From: Prorocentrum cordatum
Taxonomy: Eukaryota; Sar; Dinophyceae; Prorocentrales; Prorocentraceae
Reading direction: 5' to 3'
NCBI GenBank assembly: GCA_963575745.1
Contig: CAUYUJ010020536.1
Coordinates: forward strand, 1 to 64,000
DNA: 64,000 bases
Every line of letters begins with the position of its first letter. The stretch's first letter is position 1. Of the stretch, positions 11,221 to 21,965 are shown piece after piece. A program made the position numbers and the translations under genes. The notes under the pieces are model-generated. The model had not been told where the DNA came from and did no database searches. It was given only the letters and a program-made list of their open reading frames with translations.

Positions 11221-12570
11221 CATCGCAATGAGAGCACGAATTATGCTAATAAGAATAGCACTACGAATCATAATGATGATTACAGGGAGTGAAAATGTAA
11301 TGGGTGCGACAAGCCATATACTATATATATGTGATATCACAAGTGAAGACACACTAGTGAATGCAAAACCAAAACGAATGACAACAAAAACGATACAGAT
11401 CGGTGCAACAATACTAAATACTCCGATAGTTGTGTCTGTAATACAAATGTGTATATATATATGTGTATGAATGAACGGCGTGAATGGGACTGGTAGTAAC
11501 AATCGCTATATGTGTGTATGTTAGGCAAAAAATATAGGATGGTGCTGCGAAAAAAAGAATAATGTCAAAGATAGAATGACCGAACATATATGGTACTGTA
11601 AGAAGCTAGCGGTGAAATTGGAACACTAAGAACATTATGCTGTATTTAGTATAACCAAAAAGTGCATATTCATACGAAAAAAAAGAAGGAACAACAAAAA
11701 AAACGCCTACGAATGGTAAGACCCACATTATTCATATTACTATCTCGAACAAGTTCGAAAACGAATCGTGAAACTACTACTGAGACGAATACGAACAAGA
11801 ATGCGAATCGAAATGCGAATTCCGATGCTAACCTTAAAACTAAAACTAGCACTGAGGAGCTAATAAAGCTAGAACTAACACGAATACAAATTCGAATGCG
11901 AATGCGGCCACAACTATGAATGGACATACGGAAATTAATAATGATACTGATACGGATACTGAAACGAATACGAATGCGAAATACTGATCTTACAACTAAG
12001 ACGGATACGCATACTAATACGATAGCTGACGCGACTACGAATGCCTGCGTTGACACTAATGTGCATACGAAAACAAATAGCGAGACGAAAGTTAGTGCTA
12101 ATACACAAACCGGCACTCCTAACCACAACAGCAAGAATGATATGAAATTAAAAGAAGAATATATATATATATATATATATAAATATAGTGATATTACGAA
12201 TGTAAACACTACGTACAACAATGCGAATCATAACACGATGAACAATAATAATGAGACGATCCACAAATACGATGGTAAAACGATGGGAACAAGACAAATA
12301 ATAGTACCAATAACAACCATGAAAGTAACGACCTTAACAAGAAAAACTGACATCAAAAAATATGATAAGGAAGTTAAGAATTCAAAGAAGCAGAAGAATC
12401 ATGCAAAAGAAATGATACTGATACGGACAACAAACATATCGCAAGCATAGCCATAATCCCAATCGAAGCCATCACAATCATAGAAGCCATAAGCATTCTC
12501 ATAATAGTGTCAAGATTACGAGATACAGTATCAATATAGACACTCAACAATGCTATAAATACACAGCATC
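11221..12570. repeat. AT-rich island made of degenerate hexanucleotide repeats
   Basis: GC content drops abruptly. From about 11680 to 12130 the sequence is dominated by variants of ACGAAT and ACTAAT (for example ACGAATACGAATGCGAA), reading as Thr/Asn-rich peptide on plus. A short (AT)n tract lies at about 12160-12182. Both edges are abrupt. A related but reverse-complemented degenerate repeat (AGTATTAGTATTAGTAG) is at 24720-24990. The composition suggests a mutated microsatellite or inserted foreign DNA; nothing shows a working gene. Confidence 0.6.
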
Positions 12571-12576
12571 TAAAAA

Positions 12577-12940
12577 AATCCCGCCAGACGGCCCACTCAG
12601 CACTGGAGGGGGGAGGAGGCCCCCCTTTTCGCGGCGGGCAATGGGAAGAGCCCGTCTCGGAACCCCCCCGCCCTAACGGCGGAGGACAACCTGCAGGGTG
12701 GGCGGGTGGAAATAGGCAGCGGCAGCCGCTCGAGCCAGACGGCTGCCGGGAGAGAAGAGAAGGAGGGAGAAAGGGATGCAGAGGGCGGGGGTAAACTGAT
12801 AAAGGGGGGGCGCCCCAATAACAAGGACATATCCCGCCAGACGGCACACTCAAAACTGGAGGGAACGGTGGGAAGGTGCCGCCCCTTTTTGCGGCGGGCA
12901 AATGGGAAGAGCCCATCTTGGACCCCCGCCCACACGGCCC
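12577..12940 (+). repeat. Two direct copies of a roughly 105-bp GC-rich segment
   Basis: Copies at about 12577-12680 and 12830-12938 share TCCCGCCAGACGGC, ACTGGAGGG, CCCCTTTT, GCGGCGGGCAA and ATGGGAAGAGCCC. They are about 252 bp apart. The second copy ends shortly before LINE-A. Confidence 0.65.
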
Positions 12941-13187
12941 GCGAGGGCCACCTCCAACCCGCCCGGCACCAGGAAAACGACAAGGAAACGCGGGCGCCCC
13001 AGGCGACTCCAGGGGGCCCGCGACGTCATTCCAAGGTGGGGGGAAGCCCCCCACACGGGCGCCTGCAGCGTTCGCCGGCGGGGCCACTCTCCGCGCGCAG
13101 AGGGCCCGCGAGCGCCGCAGGGCGGGCGCCCAGGGATGATGAGGAGGAGGAGCAAACGACACGCTGGGGAGAGCGCTCGTCTGTCGA

Positions 13188-14560
13188 TCAGCGGCGCTGC
13201 GGCCCCGCGCCGCCCACGAGGCATCGGGGGAGCCCCATGGCGCGGCGAGCGGCGGCAACAACCTCCCTGTGGTAGATGTAGTCGCTGTAGTCGGCGGGCA
13301 TGCCGCTCACGCAGCGGACCCGCATGATGTTGTAGCTGCGGTAGGCAACGGCCATGCGCGTTATGGCGCGCTTTGGGTGGTCGTCGATGATGCCGTTCTG
13401 GTGGAGGCCCAGGCGCGTGAGGGCATCGCCAGCAGGTCGTCCACGTGGTTGTGCCAAGAGCGCCCACATCCGTGGGCACGAGATGTAGTGGCTGATGTCG
13501 TCCGTGTTCTTGGCCTGCAAGTCCTTGTCGCAGCCGAACAAACAGGTCTTCTTGTGAGGGTTGACTTGCATGCGATGCGAGGTCGTCCATGCGCCTGACG
13601 ATGTCTTGACCGCGGGCCAGAAGAGCGATGCCGTGGAGTTCGCCAGGTGGGACCGTAGATCGCGCCAAGCGTGTTCAACACTAGCAAAGAGAGCAGCGCG
13701 GCCAAGAAGTCCGTCACGGTTGGAGGTATCGGAGTCCATCATGATGTCTCTGGTGGAGTGGGTGGGAAGCGTGGTGGTGGCCGTAGCTGTAGACGCGGCG
13801 TCGCCGTCATCCTGCGGGAAGTTCGGGTTGGTGGCACGCTCGTGTTCGATCCAGCGACGACGGGCACGGTGTTCAGCAGCTTCGTCAGCAAGTTCTCGAT
13901 GAGTGGTGGTCGACATGCGCTCGCTGTTGTAGATCTCCAGGCGGCGGTTACGAGGACGGTCAGCTCGACGCCACGCACCGTAACATATCTCCGTCGCCAT
14001 GTCACGGCGAGCACTGGCAGACCCAAACTCATCTTCGAGGCTGAAGTGCGCATTGAACTGGGCGCGGTGTAGTACAGCTGTGACGTAGGGGACGCACCAG
14101 TCCATCCAGTCGTCGAAGTTGTCCATGTCGCGGCCGAAGAACACGCTGGGGATCCATCTCGCTGCCCATGCTTCAGCGCGTTCGTTCAGGCACTTCATGG
14201 AGTCGCGGCTGTCATTCCCAGTCGGTTGCTCGGATGTAGAAGGCGCCATTGGAGAGCCACTATCGACAGGAAGTAGTGGGAACCAAGCACGAAGACGAAG
14301 ATGAATGGTCTTGTGGGAGGAGTCGCGGTACAGCTGACGTTGCAGTTCACGTAGGTAGGCTTGTTGTGGGGAAGTTCGTGATGCGACGCTCGGGGTAGTA
14401 GCACTCGAAGAGATGAGCCCAGCTTGCCTCTGATTAAGTCCGCCAGTCCTGTCACGACTGGGTGTGTGAAGGCCACCAGCCCTGTCACGACTTGGCGCCT
14501 GGTAATCCCCAGTCCTGTCACGACTGGGCGCGCAGAGATCTCCGCCTTGTCTCGACGGGA
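13188..14560 (-). pseudogene. LINE-A C-terminal region with Cys/His motif
   Basis: About 450 residues of open frame downstream of the reverse transcriptase, in a different frame from it. Near its end is CLFGC, about 15 residues later HYISC, then CPRMW. This is a C-x3-C...H-x3-C pattern of the kind found at the C-terminus of many non-LTR reverse transcriptases, where it may bind nucleic acid. The frame ends with a normal stop at 13188-13190. The first 40 residues are built from the 33-bp repeat at 14443-14527 and read as a repeated SRDRTGG or SRDRAGG motif. The start is unknown because the frame change near 14560 joins it to the reverse transcriptase. Confidence 0.7.
14443..14527. repeat. Three copies of a 33-bp repeat with an inverted core
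   Basis: CCAGTCCTGTCACGACTGG occurs at 14443 and 14509, with a variant at 14476; spacing is exactly 33 bp. CCAGTC and GACTGG form a 6-bp inverted pair around CTGTCAC. The repeat lies where the LINE-A reading frame changes, suggesting it was inserted or expanded there. Confidence 0.8.
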
Positions 14561-16590
14561 GGCATGGAGTGCATGCCATCCAGCTGCAGCAGCTTGCGCA
14601 TGAGCTCGTTGAAGTACACGGGCGGCGTTCACCGTAGAGCCTGTGGATCGCGTGAGAGTCTTGAAGACGGAGCCTTTGCCTGTCACGATCAGCTTGCTGT
14701 GGTAAATGGCGCCAAAGCGCTGCACAATGGAAGCGGCGTCAATCCAACATGAGGCAGACCAGTTGCCAGCCACAACGTCGCACAGTGGGAGGAGGCCTTC
14801 AGCATGAGCACGGAGCTCATGAAGTAGAGGCTGCCAGCCAGGAGTGGTCGTAGTGGAGGCGCGCCACATAGTCGCAGCGAGAAGCGTTTCGATGCCCTGC
14901 GGGATCGTGGCGGACGCCCACAGCGTGAACGACAGGATGTCCATCTTCGTGATGCTCGAGGGGGCAGCACGGATCAACTTGTGGAGGCCGTGAACCTCCT
15001 TGGACAGGAATGCTGGGGATGGCGGGTAGAGCTGGCCCACGTACGAGAGACAGGTGATGGCAGCGGAGTTGTACATCTTGATGCTCTGCTGGATGGGAGC
15101 GTTGGAGTCGCTCAGGATCTGAATGCGTTCCCGCCACTTGTTGGCAGGTCCTTGCCATTGACGGTCAAGAGATGCGCCGGGGCCGATGTGCACGCCGAGG
15201 TATCGCGCAAAGCTGTTGATGGAGAAAGCTTGCCACGGTTCGTAGATCTGGGTCAGAGTAGCACGCATGTTCGCGGTGATCTCGGGCGTCGGCAGGGACC
15301 AGGTGGGCACGAGGACGCACTTCTTCGGTTGGAGGCGGAGGCCAGCGTAGTAGTGAGCAGCTTGAAGGTGTGGGAGAAGAGCGCCAAGATCTCGAAGTGC
15401 AGCAAGAACGATACCCAAGTCGTCGGCGCAAGCGCTGAGAAGGCCTCTGCCCAGGGCGGTGAGTTCCAGCTTGAGGCCCTTGATGATGGGATCGAAGACG
15501 AGCGCCCAGAGCGTGCCACTCAAGGGACATCCTTGAGCAACCCCTGATTCTGCGAGAAGCAGCGGCCGGCGGAACCCACCAAGCTCGAGAAAGGCAAGTG
15601 GCATGTTGTAGCAACTTTGCAAGAGGTTGAGAAAGACGCCGTGGATGCCCCATCGCCGCAGAGTGGCCCACAACCACGCGCGCGTAAGACTCGGAAACGC
15701 TGCAGCAATGTCCATGCTAGCGAAGCAGGGCATCAGGGTGGAGGCGTCGCTGCTGACGCTGGTGACGCGGGCGATGGTGTCAACCTTGACGATGTTGGAT
15801 AGAAACTGACGGCCATTGACAAAGCCTCGTTGCTCTTCCTCGGTGTCCGGCGCGACGGAGCTGAGGATGCGATTCGTGGCGGAGGCGATGATCTTGATGT
15901 CACTGTTCTTCATGGCGAGGGGGCGGAGACAGTCAGGGCTGCGGGAGCACTCGTAGTTGCCCATGGGATCGTCACCCTTGGGAAGCATGGCCATGAGCGC
16001 GTAGTTCGGGTCGTAGGGGATCGGGCCGCCGTGAGCAATGGAGTGGAGGAGGTCGTGGAGGATAGCGATGCTGCCGTCGGATCGTACCCAAGCGCGGAAG
16101 GGAAGTCCGTCAGGTCCAGGAGCTGAGTCACTGGCGAGTTTAGCTGCGGCTTGGAGTTCAGCAATCCCAGGTAGAGGCAGATGTCGTGGAGGTGCTGGTG
16201 GGAAGACCATGCCCAGGTACTGCTGCATCGCTGGGGTGTCTACTGGCTTGGCGGCAAACACCTTCGACCAGTGAGATTGAATAGCGCTGTGCATGCTCAT
16301 GGGGTCGTTGGCGAGAGTCGGGCCTCTGCTGTCGGCGATGCGGACGCCTGCGAGAATCAGGCGCTTCGAGAACGGCTTCCAGATCTCACTGCGCTGTCCA
16401 ATACGGCGGGCACGACGTCGCCATTGTTCACCTTGGTCGGGCCGTTGTTCAGCGTAGGCAGCTCGCGAGCGGGCGGCAGCAGCACGACGACGCTGTTCCG
16501 CGATCTGGCGTTGCATGGCGGAATGCTCAGTCTCGAAGGCGGCGCGGTCGACAAGAGAGATCGCGTGGTGGTGGATGTCGATGTGCCGCG
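14560..16590 (-). pseudogene. LINE-A reverse transcriptase
   Basis: About 650 residues read as a non-LTR reverse transcriptase. Visible landmarks are APGPDGLPFRAW (finger/palm entry), EEEQRGFVNGRQFL, ASMDIAAAFPSL (motif A with the first catalytic Asp), SGVAQGCPLSGTL (motif B) and CADDLGIV at about 15417-15434 (motif C, both Asp intact). The thumb follows, with YLGVHIGPGASL. It would make cDNA on nicked target DNA. The upstream end joins the endonuclease only through a frameshift near 16570, so a single full protein cannot be made from this copy. Confidence 0.85.
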
Positions 16591-16599
16591 CCCTGCGGT

Positions 16600-17790
16600 G
16601 GCGTCGTTACGAAGCCGCTGGGCAAGAGCGAGGTCCTGGTACCAGATGGCCCTGGCAATACTGCGGAGCGTAAGCGCACGTGCCTCTGCTATGACATGTG
16701 AGTCTCCCCTCTGGCTCTCGATCGGCATGAGCTCGGAGGCGGAAAAGGCGGTGATGGTGTCGCGAGACTTGCGCGCCGCCAGCTTCATTATGTGCTTCAT
16801 TGTCCGCCAGTTCGAGATGGGGTCGGCAGAGAGGTCGGCCATCTCGACAAGGCGCTGGAAGTAGAACTTGTAATGCTTGGACTCGAAGAGGAAGGCAGGC
16901 ATGCCACGCTCGCTGACTGGGCGTGGTTGTCGAGGTCGAAGTCGTATCTGTAGAAGTTTGTGACCGCTGATGCGCTCTCCTCCACGATCAAGCGGTCTGC
17001 CATCGGCGACAAGAAGGGACTCGATGTGCGGGATGTTGGGCGCGTTGATCGAGACGAAGCATCTGTCGATGGTCGCCTCCGTTAGGTTGGCACCGCATCG
17101 ATGAGTGGTGGCCTTCGTTGTGATCTCCATCATCTGCGAGAAGATGTTCTTCCAGAAGACGGGCTGGTAGTGGTAGCGCTCGGCAGTGGAGTCAACGGTG
17201 GGGTGGAGCAGGCTCTTCGGCGGCGTCTGCGCGATGTTGAAGTCGCCGACCATGAAGTAGTCGTGGCTGTCAGGGTGGAGGGCAGAACGTTGAGCAACTG
17301 CCTGCCACGCAGCTCTGAAGCGCTGTCGGTCAGAGTCGCTGAGGTCGTAGTTGTGGATGTTGAAGATGGTCGTCTCGTGCTGCCTTGCTCCACCTTGAAC
17401 GCGTAGTTCACCAATGCGGCCAGGGACGATCGCGCGACATGTACGTAGGGGGCCGTTGATCAGGTGGTAGTTGGTGTTCGGCTCGATCAAAGGGAACCAG
17501 GAAGGCGATGCCGCCTGCGGTCTCCGAGGAGTGGCCGTCTGTCACAAGTGCTGAGTGGAAGGCAATGTACTTGTGGTCGGTGCTCGAGGCCAGGATGTCC
17601 ATGTCGATGCTGTTGCCGTGGGTCTCTTGGAGGGCGATGACCGCTCGTTGCCGCGTGTAGGAGAGCAGCAGCTGGCGCTTGAGGGCACGCCGTGAAGCCG
17701 ATCTGCCGTTGAGCGCCTGCGTGTTCCACGAGACCAGGTCGAAGCCATCGGAGTGTGGTTTCGTGAGCCACGGCGACCATCGCGTGCTAA
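16600..17790 (-). pseudogene. LINE-A endonuclease (EEP fold), frameshifted and missing a catalytic residue
   Basis: The first part (about 17790-17490) shows FDLVSWNTQALNG and VIALQETHGN, the start and catalytic-Glu motifs of the exonuclease/endonuclease/phosphatase family. After a frameshift near 17490 the rest continues with YFMVGDFNIAQTP, TIDRCFVS and finally ISGHKLLQIRL. The last motif is normally S-D-H; here the codon is GGT, so Asp is replaced by Gly (about 16960-16975). The enzyme would nick target DNA to prime reverse transcription; this copy should be inactive. Confidence 0.8.
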
Positions 17791-18470
17791 AGCCACCGCA
17801 CTGCCTCCAGTGGGTTGGCGAAGGCAACAGCCAGCGCGGCAGCCAAGGGCTCGTGCTCAGTGATGGGGATGCCAGCGGGAGCAGCTGCGTCGGACCAGCG
17901 AACTCGGGTAGCTGCATCAGGTGTGGCTCCAGCCGTGACCTGGACGATGGGGGCGCCGTTGATGGACAGGAAGCCGCCAGTGCGGTGGACCCGAGTCTCG
18001 AGCATGGGGAACTTGTCATTCATGAGCTTGTTGAGCTTCTTGAGTTGTACTTCCTGTCGGACCATGCGTGGTGATTTGTCCGCGGAGACGTAGAGGGCGG
18101 TGGGGCCAGCTTCGGACACCACTTGGAAGCGACGCCATTCTCGTCCTTGTCGAAGTGCGCGGTGTAGTGCCTGTGCACGCGGAAGAGCAACCGTGTTGCC
18201 ACCAGTGAGCGTGAACGAGATCCTCCGTGCTGGGCCTTCCGAGTTGATGCTGAGCGCGTTAATGTCCACATCGGCAGCGTCGAACCAGGGGGCCAGCGCG
18301 ATCTTGCGCGAGGCGACGGAGAACTCTGAGGCAGCACCGCACCAGAAGGTAGCTGGATTCGGTGGACGGTCCCAGGCACCGAGGGCGTCCATGTCCATAG
18401 CTGGGTGGAGAGCTTCAGCATGTCGTAGAGCTTGTTGAAGAGCGTCCACACTGGCCTGGAGGTCGCCTTG
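17787..18470 (-). pseudogene. LINE-A N-terminal domain
   Basis: About 225 residues after a poly-Leu stretch encoded by the GGA microsatellite. It contains ALYVSADKSPRMVRQEV, KLNKLMNDKFPM and FLSINGAPIVQV, and ends at a TAG at 17787. The pattern aligns by eye with the open frame at 38009-38550 (AVWASQDREPCARAARNF, APYQVHVGGQLALTV), so both are probably the same LINE-associated domain, possibly RNA-binding. I do not recognise a named family. The start is unclear because the frame runs upstream through the microsatellite. Confidence 0.6.
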
Positions 18471-18474
18471 GAGT

Positions 18475-18563
18475 CGGAGGAGGAGGAGGAGGAGGAGGAG
18501 GAGGAGGAGGAGGAGGAGGCGGAGGCGGAGGAGGAGGAGGAGGAGGAGGAGGAGGAGGAGCCG
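18475..18563 (+). repeat. (GGA)n microsatellite
   Basis: About 88 bp of GGA with two GGC interruptions, at the 5' edge of LINE-A. Confidence 0.95.
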
Positions 18564-20290
18564 TTCCTCCCGAGTGGGGCTGGCCCCACACGCAAAGGTG
18601 GCGCGCTCGCCCCTCCGGCGGGCGCGCCTGTCGAGCGGGTGCTGGCCACCGGCCCAGCGCCACACCTCCCATGTTTCCCATCCCCCATCACCCTCCGCAC
18701 CCTCGCGCAATCTCCCGCTATTCCTGTCTGCGAGCAGCATCGGCTGCGGGCGGCAGCAGACCCCGAGCCCTCCGCCCCGTGCCTCGGTTTCCTGCGCCCG
18801 CGAGGGCACCCGTCGGGATTGCTGACGCCCACCCTGCCCAAGGTTCCCGGCATGGGCCTGGATCCGCAGCAACTTGCCCAGCGTTTGGAGGGAGGGGGGT
18901 CCAGCGGGCGCCCCGGATTGGGGGGCTCGCGAACTTCCGCCGTGGCCCCCCCACTTCCTCGTCCGCTGGGTCGAAGCTGGAGCCTACCGGGATGGTCTCC
19001 CCCGACACCTCCCAGAAGCCCCCCTTGCACTCTGGAACCCATACCTGCGGGAGCTCAGGCCCGCGAGGGCCCCACCCTTCATCGCTGCTCGTCTCGGACG
19101 GTGGGTGGCCCCCCGGAGTCGGCCCAAGCCCATCCGGCAGGCCCTTGCCTCCTCCCGGGCATGCGGGGCCCCCTCCAGCTGCCCCCGTGTCAGCAGCTGG
19201 GCAGGCGCGGCGATGCCGATCCAGGCCTGCGCCGCCCGCAGGCTTCCCCAGAGCGACTCGTGATGGAAGCAGCCCGCGTGCACCATCCTATCGGCACGCG
19301 GGTGGCACGGGCCCGCCCTGTCCGGGCCCGGCGAGGGGTCGCCCCACCTGCACGGGGGAGTGCTGGCACCCCATCCCACCGAACAGCACGATACCCGGCG
19401 CGCCCCGCAGACATCGGACGGCCGCGCCCGGGGCGCACCCCTTCCCCTCCGGGACTCGGGGAGGCGGCAGACCCACCTCGCGCGCGGCGTCGCGGAGGAA
19501 CTCCACGCACATGGGCAGGGCGCCCGAGAGCAGAGCCCCCTCCCTGGACGCGCTTTCCCCGCCGATCCACGGCGCTGGTTTGACGACCATGGCGGCCCGG
19601 AGGCAGGCTGCCGCCCCAAGCCTCCGCCCCCGACCCCGGGGCCCTCCGCCTGCGCGCGGGCCCCCCCGAGGGGCCCCATTCGGCCTCGGGGGCCGGCTCC
19701 AGCGGGCGGTGCTTCGGAACCAGGGGCAGGCGGCCTTCGCGGGCCTGACCTCCCCCCCCCCCGCCTCCCGGGCATCGCCGCAAGCGGCCCCCGCGCGGGA
19801 GACGGGCGCCCCCGGGGGGGAAACGGCCTCGGAGCGGGACCCGAGGGGGAAGACCCTCGAGGAGCCTGGGGGGCCCAGCCTAGAGAAGCGGCCCACCCGC
19901 GTCGCCGGCACTGGCGGCTGGACAGAACCGAATTTGGCGGGTGCTCCACGACGGGGAGGCCCTGGGCCCCCCTACCTCTGCAGCGCAGGCGGCTCCGGGA
20001 GGGCGCCGAGGTTCCAGAGGCCTTCTCCGCTCGGAACTCCCAGCGGCGGCCGAGAGAAGAATATGCCCAGAGGCTCGATGCCCGCGCGGAGAGCCGCAGC
20101 GCAGCACCGCCGAAGGGCCCAAAAGAGCGAGGCGCACGGGCGCGACCCAGGGGAGGAGCGAGACCCGGGGCCCCCGCGGGAGGACTCTGGCGTTGGTCGA
20201 CGCGGCCAACGGCCATCCTCCATGTCAGGGGCCGGGATGGACGCTTGGCTACTCCGGATTCAATTGTTGTAAGAGTAATTGAGCTGATTG
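18564..20290. other. 1.7 kb very GC-rich, no supported gene
   Basis: All six frames are mostly open because stop codons are rare at this GC content. The longest frames (about 530 codons plus, 410 minus) are Pro/Arg/Gly-rich with no domain, repeat or start context. Confidence 0.5.
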
Positions 20291-20294
20291 TGCA

Positions 20295-20456
20295 TTCATA
20301 ATAAAATGAGGGGGGTCACATTTTGGGGGGGTCTGATTTGAGCTGTCTTGGAGGGTTCGGGGGGGTCTGGACAATGGGCCGCCCTTTCATGGATGGTCTG
20401 GGGGGGTCTACAATTTCTCGTCTGGGAGGGTTGTGACCCCTCCCTTTTATTATGAA
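20295..20456. mobile_element. 162-bp foldback (MITE-like) element
   Basis: TTCATAATAAAATGAGGGG at the left end and, on the minus strand, TTCATAATAAAAGGGAGGGG at the right end form terminal inverted repeats of about 25 bp, both continuing into GTCACA. The AT-rich tips stand out in a GC-rich region. Inside are three or four GGGGGGGTCT motifs. There is no coding capacity, and no target-site duplication could be confirmed. Confidence 0.6.
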
Positions 20457-20606
20457 ATCTGGACTGCCTTCGCCAGCATCCCAGGGTCGAACTCCAGCGA
20501 GGCGAGCAGAACCCTCCGAAGAGGCTTCGCGAGGCCCAGGTGGGGCACGGCGAGGGCCCGGCTCAGATACGCCCGGGGGCGGAGCCCACTTCGTGGCACG
20601 GTCCTG

Positions 20607-20722
20607 GGAGGGAGGAGGAGGAGGAGGAGGAGAAGGAGGAGGAGGGAGTAGGAGGGAGGAAGTGGAGGAAGAGGAGGAGGAGGAGGAGGAGGAGGAGGAG
20701 CAGGAGCAGGAGCAGGAGCTGG
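20607..20722 (+). repeat. (GGA)n / GGAGCA microsatellite
   Basis: GGA and GAGGAA repeats ending in several CAGGAG units. Confidence 0.9.
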
Positions 20723-20741
20723 ATGGTGGGGAAAACGCCAA

Positions 20742-21480
20742 GTGCCCGCTCATCCTGGACACCGCCACCCAACAGAGCCCGGGCCTCGACCTCCGCTGCT
20801 CCGGAGGGGAATTGGACCTGGCCCACCGCGGGGTGCACAGGGCCCCCCTCGCCCCCAACCCGGACGGACACGCAGAGCTTCCCGCCTCGAAACCCCAGGG
20901 GGGGCCGGCAACCCGGGCGGAGAGCGAACGCTCATGGCGGGCCCGCGCTGCCCCTGCGAGACGCGCATGAACCCAGAAGGCTGGGCCGCCGAAAGCAAGC
21001 AGATCCGGAGCTTCCATGGAAGGTGAGTCTGGCACAGGGCCTTCTGGCAAAACGCGGCCCGGCAGGCTGGCGAGGAGCGCGATGACCCGACTTGGGTCTC
21101 TCCTAAAACGCAGGCCGCGCTCATAGAGCGGATCGACAAGCTCGACGATCTCGCGGCGAGGCTCGGGGACGAGCAACCCGCAGAGCAGCGCGAAAGAAGA
21201 GGCCGCGGGCGCATTGCAAGCGTTCCCCGCGGACGAAGGTGCCCTCGGCGTCCTCTGGCCACAACTCCCTCACGCGCAGGAGCAAGTGCTGGCCGGCTGG
21301 AAACCGGTCCTCCCAGCAACACCCACTATAGCGAGTACTACGCGCATCGGGTCAACGAGGTCCGGAGCGCCTTCGGGAGGGACCCCGCTAAGAAGGGCAG
21401 CCAAGCACCGCGCGGGGAGGAGAGCGCCCCCTTCGCCGCCGGCGGCGGCCCCTCCCCAGGCGCGGGAGACCACGGCCGCG
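20742..21480 (+). other. Possible two-exon gene fragment with a GT-AG intron at 21023-21113
   Basis: A good 5' splice site (GGAAG/GTGAGT) at 21023 and an acceptor (AAAACGCAG/G) ending at 21113 bracket a 91-bp candidate intron. The sequence after it reads AALIERIDKLDDLAARLGDE, a plausible amphipathic helix, then more weakly YSEYYAHRVNEVRSAFGRD. One of the three upstream frames joins in phase. No known domain was seen, and the downstream frame runs into a Pro-rich minisatellite. This is a weak call that rests on splice signals and amino-acid texture. Confidence 0.25.
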
Positions 21481-21559
21481 GATTCGTTCGGGCGCCCCCC
21501 GCCCCCGGGTCCAATCCTGGACTCAGCAGCAGACGTCGGCGCCCTCCTCCCCCTGCTGG

Positions 21560-21965
21560 ACTCCGCCCCCGCCGCTGGCCCCGCGGTGCTTCAAGCCTTC
21601 CGCCCCCTCCGCCGCTGGCCCCTTCAGGGCTTCCGCCGCGTCCGCTTTGGCCCCGCAGGGCTTTGGGGCTTCCTCCCCCTCCGCCCTCCGAAGGCTTCGC
21701 TTCCGCCTTTCTCCGCCCCCCGCCGCTGGCTTCCGCCCCCTCCGCCCCCCGCCGCTGGCCCAATGGGGCTTCAGGCCTTCCGCCCCTGCCGCCCCTCGCC
21801 GCTGACCCTCTGGAGCTGCACGGCTTCCGCCCCCATCCGCCCCCGCCGCTGGCCACGTGGGGCTCACGGGCCCCCGCCCCTTCCGCCCCCCGCCGCTGGC
21901 CCCATTCGGCTTCGGGGCTTCCGCCCCCTCCGCCCCCCGCCGCTCGGTGGCACGAACACATCTGA
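21560..21965 (+). repeat. Pro-rich minisatellite, about 45-60-bp units
   Basis: Repeated GCCCCCCGCCGCTGGCC, GGGGCTTC and CTTCCGCCCCCTCCGCC blocks with variable spacing. Any protein reading is a Pro/Leu/Ala-rich product of the repeat. The following 21966-22840 holds nothing I recognise apart from ordinary GC-rich sequence and an AT-richer patch at 22655-22725. Confidence 0.65.

Larger units (their letters stand above)
13188..18470 (-). mobile_element. LINE-A: non-LTR retrotransposon, near complete but decayed
   Basis: On the minus strand, in order, come an N-terminal conserved domain (18470-17787), an apurinic-type endonuclease (17750-16600), a reverse transcriptase (16590-14560) and a C-terminal Cys/His domain (14560-13188). 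The order endonuclease, reverse transcriptase, C-terminal zinc-knuckle-like region is that of a non-LTR element. The pieces occupy different frames, with breaks near 17790, 17490, 16570 and 14560, and the endonuclease has lost a catalytic Asp. It is therefore very probably dead. No poly(A) tail or target-site duplication was identified. Confidence 0.85.

Noticed and set aside
18671-20272. 533-codon plus-strand and 410-codon minus-strand frames
   Set aside because: Both cover the same GC-rich stretch, with Pro/Arg/Gly bias and no motif. They are long only because stops are rare.
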